Source: Planctomycetota bacterium (GTDB lineage Bacteria > Planctomycetota > Planctomycetia > Gemmatales > Gemmataceae). From it: a stretch of 64,000 nt of DNA. Shown piece by piece: positions 24,625-33,555 of this stretch (within the stretch, counting starts at the first letter, position 1; every line of letters begins with the position of its first letter). A program made the position numbers and the translations under genes. The notes beneath the pieces are model-generated. The model saw nothing but the letters and a program-made list of their open reading frames with translations, did no database searches and was not told the origin of the DNA. The stretch is from the NCBI GenBank assembly GCA_003671255.1, contig QWPF01000003.1, positions 1 to 64,000 on the forward strand, read 5' to 3'.

Positions 24625-25905
24625 ATGGCATCGACCATTAAAAATAAGCCCGAATCAACCTTAGCTTCTGTAAACGCAAATCCTGCGATTTATAGTCTGG
24701 GATTCCTCGTTCTTTTTGTAGCAATTGCTTTCGCTTTGCTTCAATTACTACCTTGGGCTTGGTTTAATTTGTTACATCTTCCCTCTACCTCTACTTCAAA
24801 TATCACACTTGCTTTAGCAGGCTTTGGACTTGGTATTTTTGCTCTTATCATCATTGGTAAAAACAAAATATTCCACGAACTTCCTGGAATCAAAGCAGGG
24901 ATCTTCATCGCATTCGTTCTTGCTCTTGCCAACCTTTATTTGGATTCTTGGTGGGGTAAATTTACCGAAAGCCTTGTATTTGATAAAAGAGCTTTCCCCG
25001 AATCTTTTGGAATGGGCTTGGCTGGTGCGGGCGCCGCTCTTATCGCAATTGGTTCTTTCATCTTTTTCTTTCGTCCTGCAAACTTGAAGCTTTTTAATCG
25101 TATTGAAGAACAAGGTTGGTTCTCCCGCGATTCATTCAAACAAAATCAAGGTGCGAAAATTCGAAGAGGTACCATCATGTGCCTTCTGATTCTTTTCGGT
25201 ACAGGCATCATGGTTCTTGTTCGTAACGATAGCCTTGCAAGAAATGGATCGAACTGGCAGATTGAAATCCCCTACACCGGCAAAGTGAAAATTAATCCCG
25301 ATAAAATTGGCGATGCGCTTGCTATGCTTCAAACTGCGGGTTACAAACCTGAAGAACAGTTATTGGTTTCTCGGGAAGCTTTTCGCGCAGCAAATTCAGC
25401 TATCGACCCGAACCTTTTTATTAAGATTGGTTTATTGACTGGCGATTCTAAATACAAAATCGGGGAAATTGTAACTAAAGATTCTTATCAAGATGAATCT
25501 CGTGAATTAACTAAAAACGATCGTAAACCTGCTGAATCTGTTCCTTTAAAAGTTGCAGAAGGAACGGTGATTTATCATTCCTTTATTCTGCTCCCAGGCG
25601 TTCAGTTTTCAGGCCCGATTCTTTTGATCATTCTCGCTTTATGGGTCTCGTGGAAAGTTGTCAATATTCCGGTGTTTGCCGATTTCTTGATCGCAACTGA
25701 AGCCGAGATGAATAAAGTTTCTTGGACAACTAAAAAGAAGCTGTTTCATGATACCATAGTGGTATTAACTACTTTGGTTTTGATGTCTGTCTTTTTGTTT
25801 GCAATGGATCAGTTTTGGAGAATTTTCCTGACAAAAGCGGGGGTGCTTCGTTTCGGTCAGGATAATGTTCAGAAAAATACAAGTGTTGACCTTAAAAAAT
25901 GGTAA
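24625..25905 (+). CDS. secE: SecE with long multi-helix N-terminal extension
   Basis: The last ~75 residues are a normal SecE: amphipathic FADFLIATEAEMNKVSWTTK (351-370) followed by one membrane helix (TIVVLTTLVLMSVFLFAM). SecE clamps SecY in the Sec translocon. Ordinary bacterial SecE has 60-130 residues; this one has 426. The extension has about five hydrophobic segments (roughly 23-47, 61-79, 89-107, 128-149, 182-199), a non-cytoplasmic-type loop of ~115 residues (200-315) and a sixth segment (319-345) just before SecE. AGGA precedes the ATG, and nusG follows by 21 bp, so this is the genuine secE locus. Confidence 0.88.
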   Translation: MASTIKNKPESTLASVNANPAIYSLGFLVLFVAIAFALLQLLPWAWFNLLHLPSTSTSNITLALAGFGLGIFALIIIGKNKIFHELPGIKAGIFIAFVLALANLYLDSWWGKFTESLVFDKRAFPESFGMGLAGAGAALIAIGSFIFFFRPANLKLFNRIEEQGWFSRDSFKQNQGAKIRRGTIMCLLILFGTGIMVLVRNDSLARNGSNWQIEIPYTGKVKINPDKIGDALAMLQTAGYKPEEQLLVSREAFRAANSAIDPNLFIKIGLLTGDSKYKIGEIVTKDSYQDESRELTKNDRKPAESVPLKVAEGTVIYHSFILLPGVQFSGPILLIILALWVSWKVVNIPVFADFLIATEAEMNKVSWTTKKKLFHDTIVVLTTLVLMSVFLFAMDQFWRIFLTKAGVLRFGQDNVQKNTSVDLKKW

Positions 25906-25926
25906 ACAACTGTTTCGGAGTTCGAA

Positions 25927-26568
25927 ATGGTATCGGATAATTTAGAACAACCTGTTGACCCTTCAGTCGATACTGAAAGTCATCCCGTTCAAAGTTCTAC
26001 ACCTGAAATTAGTGCAAAGCCTAGCTTGGGCAAAAGCTGGTATGTTGTCAAAGTTCAGAGTGGTAGAGAAGAATCCATCAAAGAGGCTCTCGAAAAAAGA
26101 GTCAAAATTGATGGTTTGGAGGAATTCTTTGGCCAAATTCATATTCCGATTGAAAAAGTAACGGAAATGCGCAGAGGCAAAAGAGTTTCCAGAGAAAGAA
26201 AACTTTTTCCAGGCTACCTCATGGTCGAAGTAGAATTTAACGACCCGATCTTGTACCTGTTCCGCGAAACCACTGGAGTGGGTGATTTTGTCGGTGGCAC
26301 CGCCACTCACAAACTTCCCACTCCTATGAGCGAGCGGGAAATCGAACGAATGTTGCGCGTTAAAGGCGACAATGTTGCGCCCACTGTTGTTAGCAGGCCC
26401 GCATTTGATGCAGGCGATCGAATCAAGGTAAAGGATGGAACCTTTGCGGGCATGGATGGCGAAGTCAAAGAAATCATGGAAGCATTGGGCCGTGTAAAAG
26501 TGGAACTCACTATTTTTGGAAGGCCAGTTCCCGTTGAATTGGAATACTGGCAAGTTGAAATCGTTTAA
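25927..26568 (+). CDS. nusG: Transcription factor NusG
   Basis: NusG binds RNA polymerase, suppresses pausing and links transcription to Rho or to the ribosome. The 213-residue product has an N-terminal tail of about 36 residues rich in S, P and E before the NGN domain (SWYVVKVQSGREESIKEALE). The NGN motif FPGYLMVEVEF is present. The C-terminal KOW domain is FDAGDRIKVKDGTFAGMDGE. E. coli NusG has 181 residues. The site CGGAG precedes the start. It lies in the standard order secE-nusG-rplK. Confidence 0.96.
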   Translation: MVSDNLEQPVDPSVDTESHPVQSSTPEISAKPSLGKSWYVVKVQSGREESIKEALEKRVKIDGLEEFFGQIHIPIEKVTEMRRGKRVSRERKLFPGYLMVEVEFNDPILYLFRETTGVGDFVGGTATHKLPTPMSEREIERMLRVKGDNVAPTVVSRPAFDAGDRIKVKDGTFAGMDGEVKEIMEALGRVKVELTIFGRPVPVELEYWQVEIV

Positions 26569-26581
26569 ATAAGGGTTTGAA

Positions 26582-27046
26582 ATGGCAAAGCAAGTTACAG
26601 CACAGATTCGTTTACAATGTCCAGGTGGCCAAGCCACTCCTGCACCACCCGTTGGCCCAGCATTGGGGCAACATGGTGTGAATATCGGGGCATTTGTTTC
26701 CCAATTTAATGAACGAACAAAAGATAACAAAGGTATTATCGTACCTATTGTTATCACTGTTTATTCTGATCGTTCTTTTGAATTTATTGTTAAAAGCCCA
26801 CCAGCTTCTATCCTTCTGAAAATCGCTGCGGGAATTCCACCTGAAAAGAAAAAAGGTGGCGATGTAATTCCTGGGGATGAAAAAACTAAGGGAAGTGGCA
26901 AATACAAGGGATTTAAAGTATCTCAAGCACAGGTTCGAGATATTGCACAAAAGAAGCTTGTAGACCTTAATGCCCGTGATTTAGACCATGCCGCTCGTAT
27001 CATTGCTGGTACCGCTAGAAGCCTTGGTTTAACAGTCGAAGCCTAA
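26582..27046 (+). CDS. rplK: Ribosomal protein L11
   Basis: L11 forms the base of the factor-binding stalk on 23S rRNA. The 154 residues show the N-terminal proline-rich domain ([20 protein letters not shown]) and the C-terminal rRNA-binding domain ending [19 protein letters not shown]. Length is slightly above the usual 141-142 because of a lysine/glycine insertion in the middle ([19 protein letters not shown]). AGGG lies upstream of the ATG. It is 13 bp after nusG. Confidence 0.96.
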   Translation: MAKQVTAQIRLQCPGGQATPAPPVGPALGQHGVNIGAFVSQFNERTKDNKGIIVPIVITVYSDRSFEFIVKSPPASILLKIAAGIPPEKKKGGDVIPGDEKTKGSGKYKGFKVSQAQVRDIAQKKLVDLNARDLDHAARIIAGTARSLGLTVEA

Positions 27047-27070
27047 GCGTAAATAAAAATCGTCAAGAAA

Positions 27071-27090
27071 CGGCCAATATCTAGTGGCCG
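27071..27090. other. Small hairpin between rplK and rplA
   Basis: CGGCCA (27071-27076) and TGGCCG (27085-27090) form a 6-bp stem with an 8-base loop in the rplA leader. It is a possible site for L1 autoregulation, but it lacks a clear match to the L1-binding consensus. Confidence 0.35.
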
Positions 27091-27143
27091 ATCTTGCTAT
27101 TTGTATCTACTATAAATATTCACGAATAATTTGGGAAATAGTC

Positions 27144-27974
27144 ATGGCAAAATCAGAAAAAGAATCAAAAGTGTCAGAAGAAGTAACAACACCTGTTGCT
27201 CCACCTAAGGCTGCTCCTGCCGTAACTTCCGAATCCACTGGTAAAAGGAAGGGCAAGCAACCCGGTAGGCCACCACATAAAGGCAAAAAGCTTAAAGCAC
27301 AAATTGCTTCAATTTATGCTAAGGTAACTAAAGAAGGCCAAGTTTCTTTAGATAAAGCAATAACCATTCTAAAGCAAGTTAAACGCGCTAAATTCGATGA
27401 ATCCATTGAAATTCATATGAGTTTGGGAATCGACTCCGCTCAAAGCGATCAAATGATTCGTGGTAGCGTAGCTCTTCCTCATGGTGTGGGTAAGAAAGTT
27501 CGCGTTCTGGTTTTCTGCCAGGGCGATAATACCACCAAAGCGAAAGCCGCTGGTGCGGATTTCGTAGGCGAAGGCGATCTAATTAAGAAAATTCAATCTG
27601 AAAACTGGTTGGATTTCGATGTTGTACTTGCAACCCAAGACATGATGGGGCAAGTAAGCCGCCTTGGTAAAGTGCTTGGGCCCCGTGGTTTAATGCCAAC
27701 TCCAAAGGCAGGAACTGTTATTGGTTCAGGTCAAGATATTGCTGCAATCATCAAAGAATTTAAATCGGGTAAAGTTGAATACCGTTCAGATAAAGGTGGC
27801 AATGTGCATGCAGGCATTGGCAAAATCAGTTTCGATGCTGATAAAATTGCATCTAATGCTTTGGCTTTTGTTGAACAAGTTCGTGCATCAAAACCAACGG
27901 GTATTCGAGGCAACTATATTAAGTCGGTAACAATATCAGCAACGATGTGTCCTGGAATTCCAGTCACTCTTTAA
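27144..27974 (+). CDS. rplA: Ribosomal protein L1 with extended N-terminus
   Basis: L1 builds the mobile L1 stalk that guides E-site tRNA and often represses its own mRNA. The 276-residue product starts at 27144, supported by GGGAAA upstream; a longer frame from 27084 is not L1-like. The canonical fold begins near residue 50 ([20 protein letters not shown]) and includes VRVLVFCQG and [15 protein letters not shown]. The first ~45 residues are a lysine/proline/alanine-rich tail ([20 protein letters not shown]) absent from E. coli L1 (234 residues). Confidence 0.96.
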   Translation: MAKSEKESKVSEEVTTPVAPPKAAPAVTSESTGKRKGKQPGRPPHKGKKLKAQIASIYAKVTKEGQVSLDKAITILKQVKRAKFDESIEIHMSLGIDSAQSDQMIRGSVALPHGVGKKVRVLVFCQGDNTTKAKAAGADFVGEGDLIKKIQSENWLDFDVVLATQDMMGQVSRLGKVLGPRGLMPTPKAGTVIGSGQDIAAIIKEFKSGKVEYRSDKGGNVHAGIGKISFDADKIASNALAFVEQVRASKPTGIRGNYIKSVTISATMCPGIPVTL

Positions 27975-28034
27975 TTAAATCAAAAGGATAAGATTGAACC
28001 CTAGAGTTTGATCTAAAGCAGGAATACAGAAAAC

Positions 28035-28628
28035 ATGAGCAAGCTAATAAAAGGTATGGAAATTGAAGCCCTTCGTAAGGACTTTAAAAATGTAAAGGAT
28101 CTGGTTTTCCTTGAGGTTCAAGGGATTACCGCTCAAAACAACACAGCCCTCCGTGCTACACTTAGAAAAAAGAAAATCCACTTTAAAGTTGTTAAAAACA
28201 CCTTGGCTCGCATGGTTTTAACAGAGCAAGGTATTAATATTGGCAAAGATTCCAAGTATTTTCATGGGCCTACTGTTTTGGTTTGGGGTGCTAATTCCAT
28301 TGCAGAATTGTGCCGCACACTTGAAGCCGAATTAAAGAACCCAAAAACCTCTGCAGGTTACAAAACTACTGTTAAAATTAAAGGTGCGGTCGCTGATTCG
28401 CTTCCTGTTACCTTTGATGTTGCGATCAAAATGCCAACTCGCGAAGAAGCGATTGGAACAATTGCAGGCATGATTCTTGCACCTGGTGCAAGGCTTGTTA
28501 GCCAGATAACTTCAGTTGGCGGCATCATTGCCAGCCAAATCAAAACAATTTGCGAAAGAATTCCTGCGGAAACCACTGGGGTTGCTGCAGAGTCTACTGG
28601 GGGCACTGCAGAACCTGCTGCAAGCTAA
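28035..28628 (+). CDS. rplJ: Ribosomal protein L10
   Basis: L10 anchors L7/L12 dimers to the ribosomal stalk. The 197-residue product shows DLVFLEVQGITAQNNTALRA, KIHFKVVKNTLARMVL and the C-terminal L12-binding helix region, then a low-complexity Ala/Thr/Gly tail (VAAESTGGTAEPAAS). E. coli L10 has 165 residues. Only 60 bp separate it from rplA, too short for the large L10 leader found in E. coli. CAGGAA lies upstream of the ATG. Confidence 0.95.
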   Translation: MSKLIKGMEIEALRKDFKNVKDLVFLEVQGITAQNNTALRATLRKKKIHFKVVKNTLARMVLTEQGINIGKDSKYFHGPTVLVWGANSIAELCRTLEAELKNPKTSAGYKTTVKIKGAVADSLPVTFDVAIKMPTREEAIGTIAGMILAPGARLVSQITSVGGIIASQIKTICERIPAETTGVAAESTGGTAEPAAS

Positions 28629-28703
28629 AGGGGTCTTTTTAACCGTTATTACGCACCAATTGCTGCTAAGCTTCAAGCAGCGTTTTAAGAAAGGAAAGTT
28701 TTC

Positions 28704-29114
28704 ATGTCCGATGCAACAACTTACGCTCCTGAGATTAAAGATCTTGGAGAAAAAATCGTTTCCCTTACCTTAGGCAAGGCAGTCGAATTGGCTGATTACC
28801 TTGAAAAGGTTCACAATATTAAACCCGCTGCTGGTGGTGCCGTTGTTATGGCCGCCGCTGGTGGTGCTGCTGCAGGCGCTGAAGCTGCCCCAGCTAAAAC
28901 TGAGTTTACCGTGGTTTTGGATGGCGTTGTTGCTGCTGACAAGAAAATCAGCATCATCAAGGTTGTTCGCGAAATCACCGGTCTAGGCTTGAAAGAAGCC
29001 AAGGACTTGGTTGAAGGCGCTCCAAAGAATGTTAAAGAAAACATTGCTAAGGATGAAGCTGAAACCGTGAAGAAGAAGCTTGAAGATGCTGGCGCAAAAG
29101 TAAGCTTGAAGTAA
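28704..29114 (+). CDS. rplL: Ribosomal protein L7/L12
   Basis: This is the multi-copy stalk protein that recruits translation GTPases. The 136-residue protein has the N-terminal dimerisation helix ([17 protein letters not shown]), an alanine/glycine hinge ([15 protein letters not shown]) and the conserved C-terminal domain ([34 protein letters not shown]). AAGGAAAG precedes the ATG. It is followed by a 526-bp spacer with terminator-like hairpins before rpoB. Confidence 0.97.
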   Translation: MSDATTYAPEIKDLGEKIVSLTLGKAVELADYLEKVHNIKPAAGGAVVMAAAGGAAAGAEAAPAKTEFTVVLDGVVAADKKISIIKVVREITGLGLKEAKDLVEGAPKNVKENIAKDEAETVKKKLEDAGAKVSLK

Positions 29115-29125
29115 TCAAACTAATC

Positions 29126-29190
29126 TTGATTCCGGGTAGCTTCTTTAAGCAATTAAAGATGTTCTCCGGAATTGATTTGTTTTTTATTTT
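29126..29190 (+). terminator. Structured terminator or attenuator after rplL
   Basis: ATTCCGG (29129-29135) pairs with CCGGAAT (29166-29172) and three more pairs (two G-U) extend the base. Inside, TCTTTAA (29142-29148) pairs with TTAAAGA (29153-29159) across a GCAA tetraloop, with 6x6 unpaired bases between. A T-rich tract follows (29176-29190). Most rplL transcripts may stop here. Confidence 0.75.
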
Positions 29191-29373
29191 GAAAAGCTTA
29201 GTCTTTGTGGTTTAATACGAAAATGAATTCGTTGGTTTGATGTTTGCTCTGAATTAAGGAAATGGATTCCCTTTGTTTAGAATTGCTGCTGTTTGAAAGG
29301 GAAAGCTCACTTAAATATGTCAGCAAAAGGATATCTTATTATCGAGCTATTATTTGACTTTACTAAGGCACTT

Positions 29374-29395
29374 AGCCAGGTTCTTATACCTGGCT
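29374..29395. other. Perfect hairpin in rplL-rpoB spacer
   Basis: AGCCAGGT (29374-29381) and ACCTGGCT (29388-29395) pair over 8 bp with a 6-base loop. There is no T-run. It is a possible RNase III site or part of an attenuator. Confidence 0.55.
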
Positions 29396-29531
29396 TTAGC
29401 TATTTTGGGAGATTTTATCTTATGCCAAAAAATCTTGGTAATGTCTATATCTCTTTAAACCATAATCTTACTAAGCGCTCAGATATTGTTTTAAAGTTGT
29501 TGAGTCCTCCGGCTTTTATTTTTAACTTTTG

Positions 29532-29564
29532 ATGTTCCCGTTGGGCTGACTTGGGAACGTTTTT
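29532..29564 (+). terminator. Terminator-like stem upstream of rpoB
   Basis: ATGTTCCC (29532-29539) pairs with GGGAACGT (29553-29560), 8 bp including one G-U, followed by five T ending at 29564. It lies ~77 bp before rpoB, where a conditional attenuator for RNA polymerase synthesis would fit. Confidence 0.65.
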
Positions 29565-29640
29565 GGTTTGTCACCTCTTTCGTACCTGTCGGCATTATTG
29601 AACTTTGCTTGGAATCCACCAAGGGTAGGAGCTACTTGCC

Positions 29641-32600
29641 ATGCCCATTACTTCTAAACGCACGATCACCCCAGAAGTTGTTAGAAACTTCGGTAGATTT
29701 GGCGATACTATTGATGTTCCTTCGTTAACCGACATCCAGACTAAATCTTACGATAGATTTATTCAATTGGATGTGCATCCTGAAAAACGCGATGCCTCCG
29801 GCTTAGAAGGCGTTCTTAAAGAAATATTCCCCATCGAAAGCTACGACAAGACGATTCGTCTTCAGTATCTTCGTTATGAATTGGGCAAACCTCGTTTTGG
29901 CCCTGATGAATGTAGACAGCTAAGGCTGACCTACGGCAGGCCATTTAAAGTTTGGCTCCGTCTTGAAAAAGAACAACCCGTTGAAGAAGAAGTTTTCCTC
30001 GGGGAAATGCCCATTATGATTGGTGGTGGTGAATTCATCATCAACGTTGCAGAACGAGTTGTCGTAAGTCAACTTCATCGGTCTCCGGGCGTTGATTTCC
30101 AGAAGACTATCGATGGCGATAAGGAACTGCACAGCTGCAGAATTATTCCTGAACGCGGTAGTTGGATTGAAATCAATGTAACCAAAAAAGATGCGTTAAG
30201 CGTCCGAATTGATCAATCCGGCAAGTTTTCTGCAATGACTTTACTTCGTGCCATGGATCCTAATTATTCCACTGATGCGGATATCATCAAGGAATTTTAC
30301 GAAACTGAAGTTGTAAAGATGACAGCGGCAGGAAAAGCCAAGTTAAAAGCAGCTCAGGTTGTTGGGGATGTCATCGACCCACAAACGGGTGAAATTTTCG
30401 CTGAGAGTGGCGAAATTCTCACCGAAGAAAAAGTTAATGCTATTTCTCTTACGAATGTAAAAGAAATTACCATTCTAAAAACTATTCCAGCTCCAGCCGT
30501 ACAGAATGAGAATAGCCCGAAAAAACCTGATCAAAAGGCTTTAGACCCTATTATCATGGCATCATTGAAAGATGATGCAACAAGCACCCACGAAGAAGCG
30601 TTGCTGAAAATTTATCAGAGGCTCCGTCCAGGTAATCCTCCCCAGTTGCAAAAGGCCAAGGAACTCTTCAAAGAAAAGTTCCAAGATCCTAGCAGATATC
30701 GTCTGGGTAAAGTTGGTCGCTTCAGGCTTAACCGAAAGTTCGATCAGGAAATTCAAGAGTCCGAAATGACCCTGCGTTCCATCGACTTCCTTAATGCCAT
30801 CAAATATGTTCTCAAATTGCGAGCCAAGGATGGTTACGCTGATGATATCGATCATCTTGGTAACAGGCGCGTTAGAACAATCGATGAACTTGCTGCTGAT
30901 GAGTTGCGCAAGGGATTTCTTAAATTGAAGCGTACCGTTCAAGAACGCATGAGTATGCGCGAACAAACGGATATGACTCCAAGGCAATTGATCAATCCTA
31001 AGAGCATTTCCGCTGCCATCGAATACTTCTTTGGCCGGGGTGAACTTAGTCAAGTTGTGGATCAGACCAATCCATTATCGCAGTTGACGCATGAAAGGCG
31101 ACTCTCTGCCCTTGGGCCTGGTGGTTTGAACAGAAAAAGGGCGGGCTTCGATGTGCGCGATGTGCATATCTCCCACTATGGGAGAATTTGCCCAATCGAA
31201 ACTACTGGAGGGACTAATATCGGCCTCATCTCCCACCTTAGCATTTATGCTGGCGTTGATGATTATGGCTTCCTTATTACTCCCTACAGGGCTATCAAAA
31301 AGCGCAAGTTGACCACTGAGGTTAAATGGTTACGAGCTGATGAAGAAGCTCTTGCTAACCTTGCCCCAGCGGACGCCCCATCCGATGGCCAGAAAATTAC
31401 CGAAGAGCGCATCATTGCCCGTCATGAAGGCGACTTCAAACAGGTTGGCGCAGATGATATTCAATACATCGACATCAGCCCGAAGCAGATGGTTGGTGTT
31501 TCTGCAGGCCTTATTCCATTCTTGGAACATGACGATGCAAACCGTGCATTGATGGGTTCCAACATGCAAAGGCAAGCGGTTCCTCTGCTAATAACTGAGG
31601 CTCCTCTTGTTGCCACCGGTCTTGAAAAAGATGTTGCTTACAATAGCGGCATGGTTCTCAAATCCCCGCTCGATGGTTACATTACTTATGTCGATTCCGA
31701 TCGCATTATTGTAGGCCATCATAAACTTCCTGATACTGGTGAAGGAAGCGTTCTTGATCGAGCACGCGCTCAATCTGGGTATCGCGAATTACTCCTTCGT
31801 AAGTTCGTAGGCCTTAACGAACATACCTGCCAGAACCACAGGCCTCTCATTAAATTTGGTCAAAAAGTTAAAAAGGGTACCGTGCTTGCTGATGGAGCTG
31901 CAACCAGTCATGGTGAACTAGCCCTAGGCAGAAATGTGCTTGTCGCATTTATGTCATGGGATGGTTATAACTTTGAAGATGCCATCATCATCAGTGAGAA
32001 ATTAGTTCACAACGATACCTATACCAGCATTCACATTGAGCATTTCGAAATCGAAATCCGTGAAACCAAACTGGGTAAGGAAGAGTTTACCCGCGATATC
32101 CCCAATGTTTCACCCAAGGCACTTGCAAACCTTGATGAGCATGGTGTGGTTCGTATTGGGACTTATGTTCAACCAGGCGACATTCTTGTAGGCAAGGTTT
32201 CACCCAAATCCAAGAGTGAACTTACCCCCGAAGAAAAACTGCTTTACGCAATCTTCGGCCGTGCTGGCGAAGATGTCAAGAATGACAGTCTCGAAGTTCC
32301 TTCAGGCATTGAAGGGATTGTTACTGAATCCAAGAGATTCTGTCGCAAATCCAGCATGACTGATGAGGAAAGAAAGAAACTTGATAAAGAATCCCGTGAT
32401 GAAGAATCCCATTACAACAAGATGATCATCGAAGAATTCCGCTCGATGCTTACCGAGTTGGGTGGCGTTCTAGACAAAAACCTTGTCAAGGATTTTGCAG
32501 GCAAGTCTTCAACCGACAAAGATGAAAAAGCTTTGCTCGACCTTGCTCAGCACTTCACCATGGATCGGCTCGATATTCGCAGCCCAGAACGGAAAAAAGA

Positions 32601-33444
32601 TTGTACCGAAGTTTATGGCAGACATCGCGAACGCTTAAACACCTTGTTTGACGAAAAAGACCGCAAGCTCAACATCCTTAAAATGGGTGATGAACTTCCT
32701 CCGGGCGTTCAACAAATGGTCAAAGTTTATGTTGCTGCAAAACGACAGATTTCTGTTGGTGACAAAATGGCTGGTCGCCATGGTAACAAGGGTGTTATCT
32801 CCAAGATTTTACCAGTCGAAGATATGCCTTATCTTGCTGATGGTACTCCTGTAGATATTCTTTTGAATCCTCTTGGTGTTCCTAGCCGTATGAATGTGGG
32901 CCAGATTCTTGAAACCCATCTCGGCTGGGCAGCTTCCAAGCTAGGATTCAAGGCGATCACCCCTGTATTCGATGGAGCAACAGAAGAAGAAATTCGTGAT
33001 GTCTTGAAAGAATGTGGCTTACCTGTTTCGGGCAAAAGCTATTTGTTCGATGGTAGAACAGGTGAACGATTCGAACAGGCTGTCACCGTCGGTTATATTT
33101 ACATGCTTAAATTGCATCACCTTGTTGATGATAAAGTGCATGCGCGAGCAACAGGACCCTACTCACTTATTACCCAACAACCCCTCGGTGGCAAAGCCCG
33201 CTTTGGTGGACAACGCTTTGGGGAAATGGAAGTATGGGCGCTTGAAGCTTACGGTGCTGCTTACATCCTTCAAGAACTTCTCACCGTCAAGAGTGACGAT
33301 GTTGAAGGCAGAACAAAAATTTACGAATCCATGGTTAAAGGTGAAAACACCCTCGAAGCTGGCACACCTGCAAGCTTTGATGTTTTAACCAATGAAATTC
33401 GTGGGTTGGCGCTGAACATGCAACTAGAAAAGAAGCGATTATAG
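29641..33444 (+). CDS. rpoB: RNA polymerase beta subunit
   Basis: This is the catalytic beta subunit, 1267 residues. The rifampicin pocket is of the sensitive type: [20 protein letters not shown] with Asp474, His484, Arg487 and Ser489 in the places of E. coli D516, H526, R529 and S531. Catalytic and late regions are normal ([41 protein letters not shown]-equivalent LEAYGAAY). The near-universal motif ETPEGPNIGLI is changed to [11 protein letters not shown] at residues 520-530. AGGAG precedes the ATG. rpoC follows after 111 bp. Confidence 0.98.
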   Translation: MPITSKRTITPEVVRNFGRFGDTIDVPSLTDIQTKSYDRFIQLDVHPEKRDASGLEGVLKEIFPIESYDKTIRLQYLRYELGKPRFGPDECRQLRLTYGRPFKVWLRLEKEQPVEEEVFLGEMPIMIGGGEFIINVAERVVVSQLHRSPGVDFQKTIDGDKELHSCRIIPERGSWIEINVTKKDALSVRIDQSGKFSAMTLLRAMDPNYSTDADIIKEFYETEVVKMTAAGKAKLKAAQVVGDVIDPQTGEIFAESGEILTEEKVNAISLTNVKEITILKTIPAPAVQNENSPKKPDQKALDPIIMASLKDDATSTHEEALLKIYQRLRPGNPPQLQKAKELFKEKFQDPSRYRLGKVGRFRLNRKFDQEIQESEMTLRSIDFLNAIKYVLKLRAKDGYADDIDHLGNRRVRTIDELAADELRKGFLKLKRTVQERMSMREQTDMTPRQLINPKSISAAIEYFFGRGELSQVVDQTNPLSQLTHERRLSALGPGGLNRKRAGFDVRDVHISHYGRICPIETTGGTNIGLISHLSIYAGVDDYGFLITPYRAIKKRKLTTEVKWLRADEEALANLAPADAPSDGQKITEERIIARHEGDFKQVGADDIQYIDISPKQMVGVSAGLIPFLEHDDANRALMGSNMQRQAVPLLITEAPLVATGLEKDVAYNSGMVLKSPLDGYITYVDSDRIIVGHHKLPDTGEGSVLDRARAQSGYRELLLRKFVGLNEHTCQNHRPLIKFGQKVKKGTVLADGAATSHGELALGRNVLVAFMSWDGYNFEDAIIISEKLVHNDTYTSIHIEHFEIEIRETKLGKEEFTRDIPNVSPKALANLDEHGVVRIGTYVQPGDILVGKVSPKSKSELTPEEKLLYAIFGRAGEDVKNDSLEVPSGIEGIVTESKRFCRKSSMTDEERKKLDKESRDEESHYNKMIIEEFRSMLTELGGVLDKNLVKDFAGKSSTDKDEKALLDLAQHFTMDRLDIRSPERKKDCTEVYGRHRERLNTLFDEKDRKLNILKMGDELPPGVQQMVKVYVAAKRQISVGDKMAGRHGNKGVISKILPVEDMPYLADGTPVDILLNPLGVPSRMNVGQILETHLGWAASKLGFKAITPVFDGATEEEIRDVLKECGLPVSGKSYLFDGRTGERFEQAVTVGYIYMLKLHHLVDDKVHARATGPYSLITQQPLGGKARFGGQRFGEMEVWALEAYGAAYILQELLTVKSDDVEGRTKIYESMVKGENTLEAGTPASFDVLTNEIRGLALNMQLEKKRL

Positions 33445-33454
33445 TTAATTTACA

Positions 33455-33484
33455 CCCTGGCTTGGTTTGTTTACTTTGCCGGGG
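33455..33484. other. Hairpin between rpoB and rpoC
   Basis: CCCTGGC (33455-33461) and GCCGGGG (33478-33484) form a 7-bp stem with one G-U pair, followed by a T-rich but interrupted stretch. It may act as a weak attenuator. Confidence 0.4.
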
Positions 33485-33555
33485 TTTGTGTTATTTATTG
33501 AGATTTTTCCTATAGGTCGGCCGGGGTTTTTACCGGATTCTTCACTGCGGAGGCG

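Larger units (their letters stand above)
29191..29640. other. rplL-rpoB spacer, no gene found
   Basis: Together with the terminator before it, this makes a 526-bp non-coding gap, the longest in the ribosomal block. The only open frame (29293-29532, TTG start) has no ribosome binding site and no recognisable protein. It holds a perfect 8-bp hairpin (29374-29395) and a terminator-like stem (29532-29564), and the rpoB ribosome binding site AGGAG just before the ATG. A promoter for rpoBC is expected here, but I could not pick one with confidence. Confidence 0.6.

Noticed and set aside
25963-26757. 264-codon antisense frame opposite nusG and rplK
   Set aside because: It spans two conserved genes and their junction and shows no coding features of its own.
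29293-29532. 79-codon open frame in the rplL-rpoB spacer
   Set aside because: It starts with TTG, lacks a ribosome binding site, has no recognisable protein features and contains a hairpin (29374-29395).
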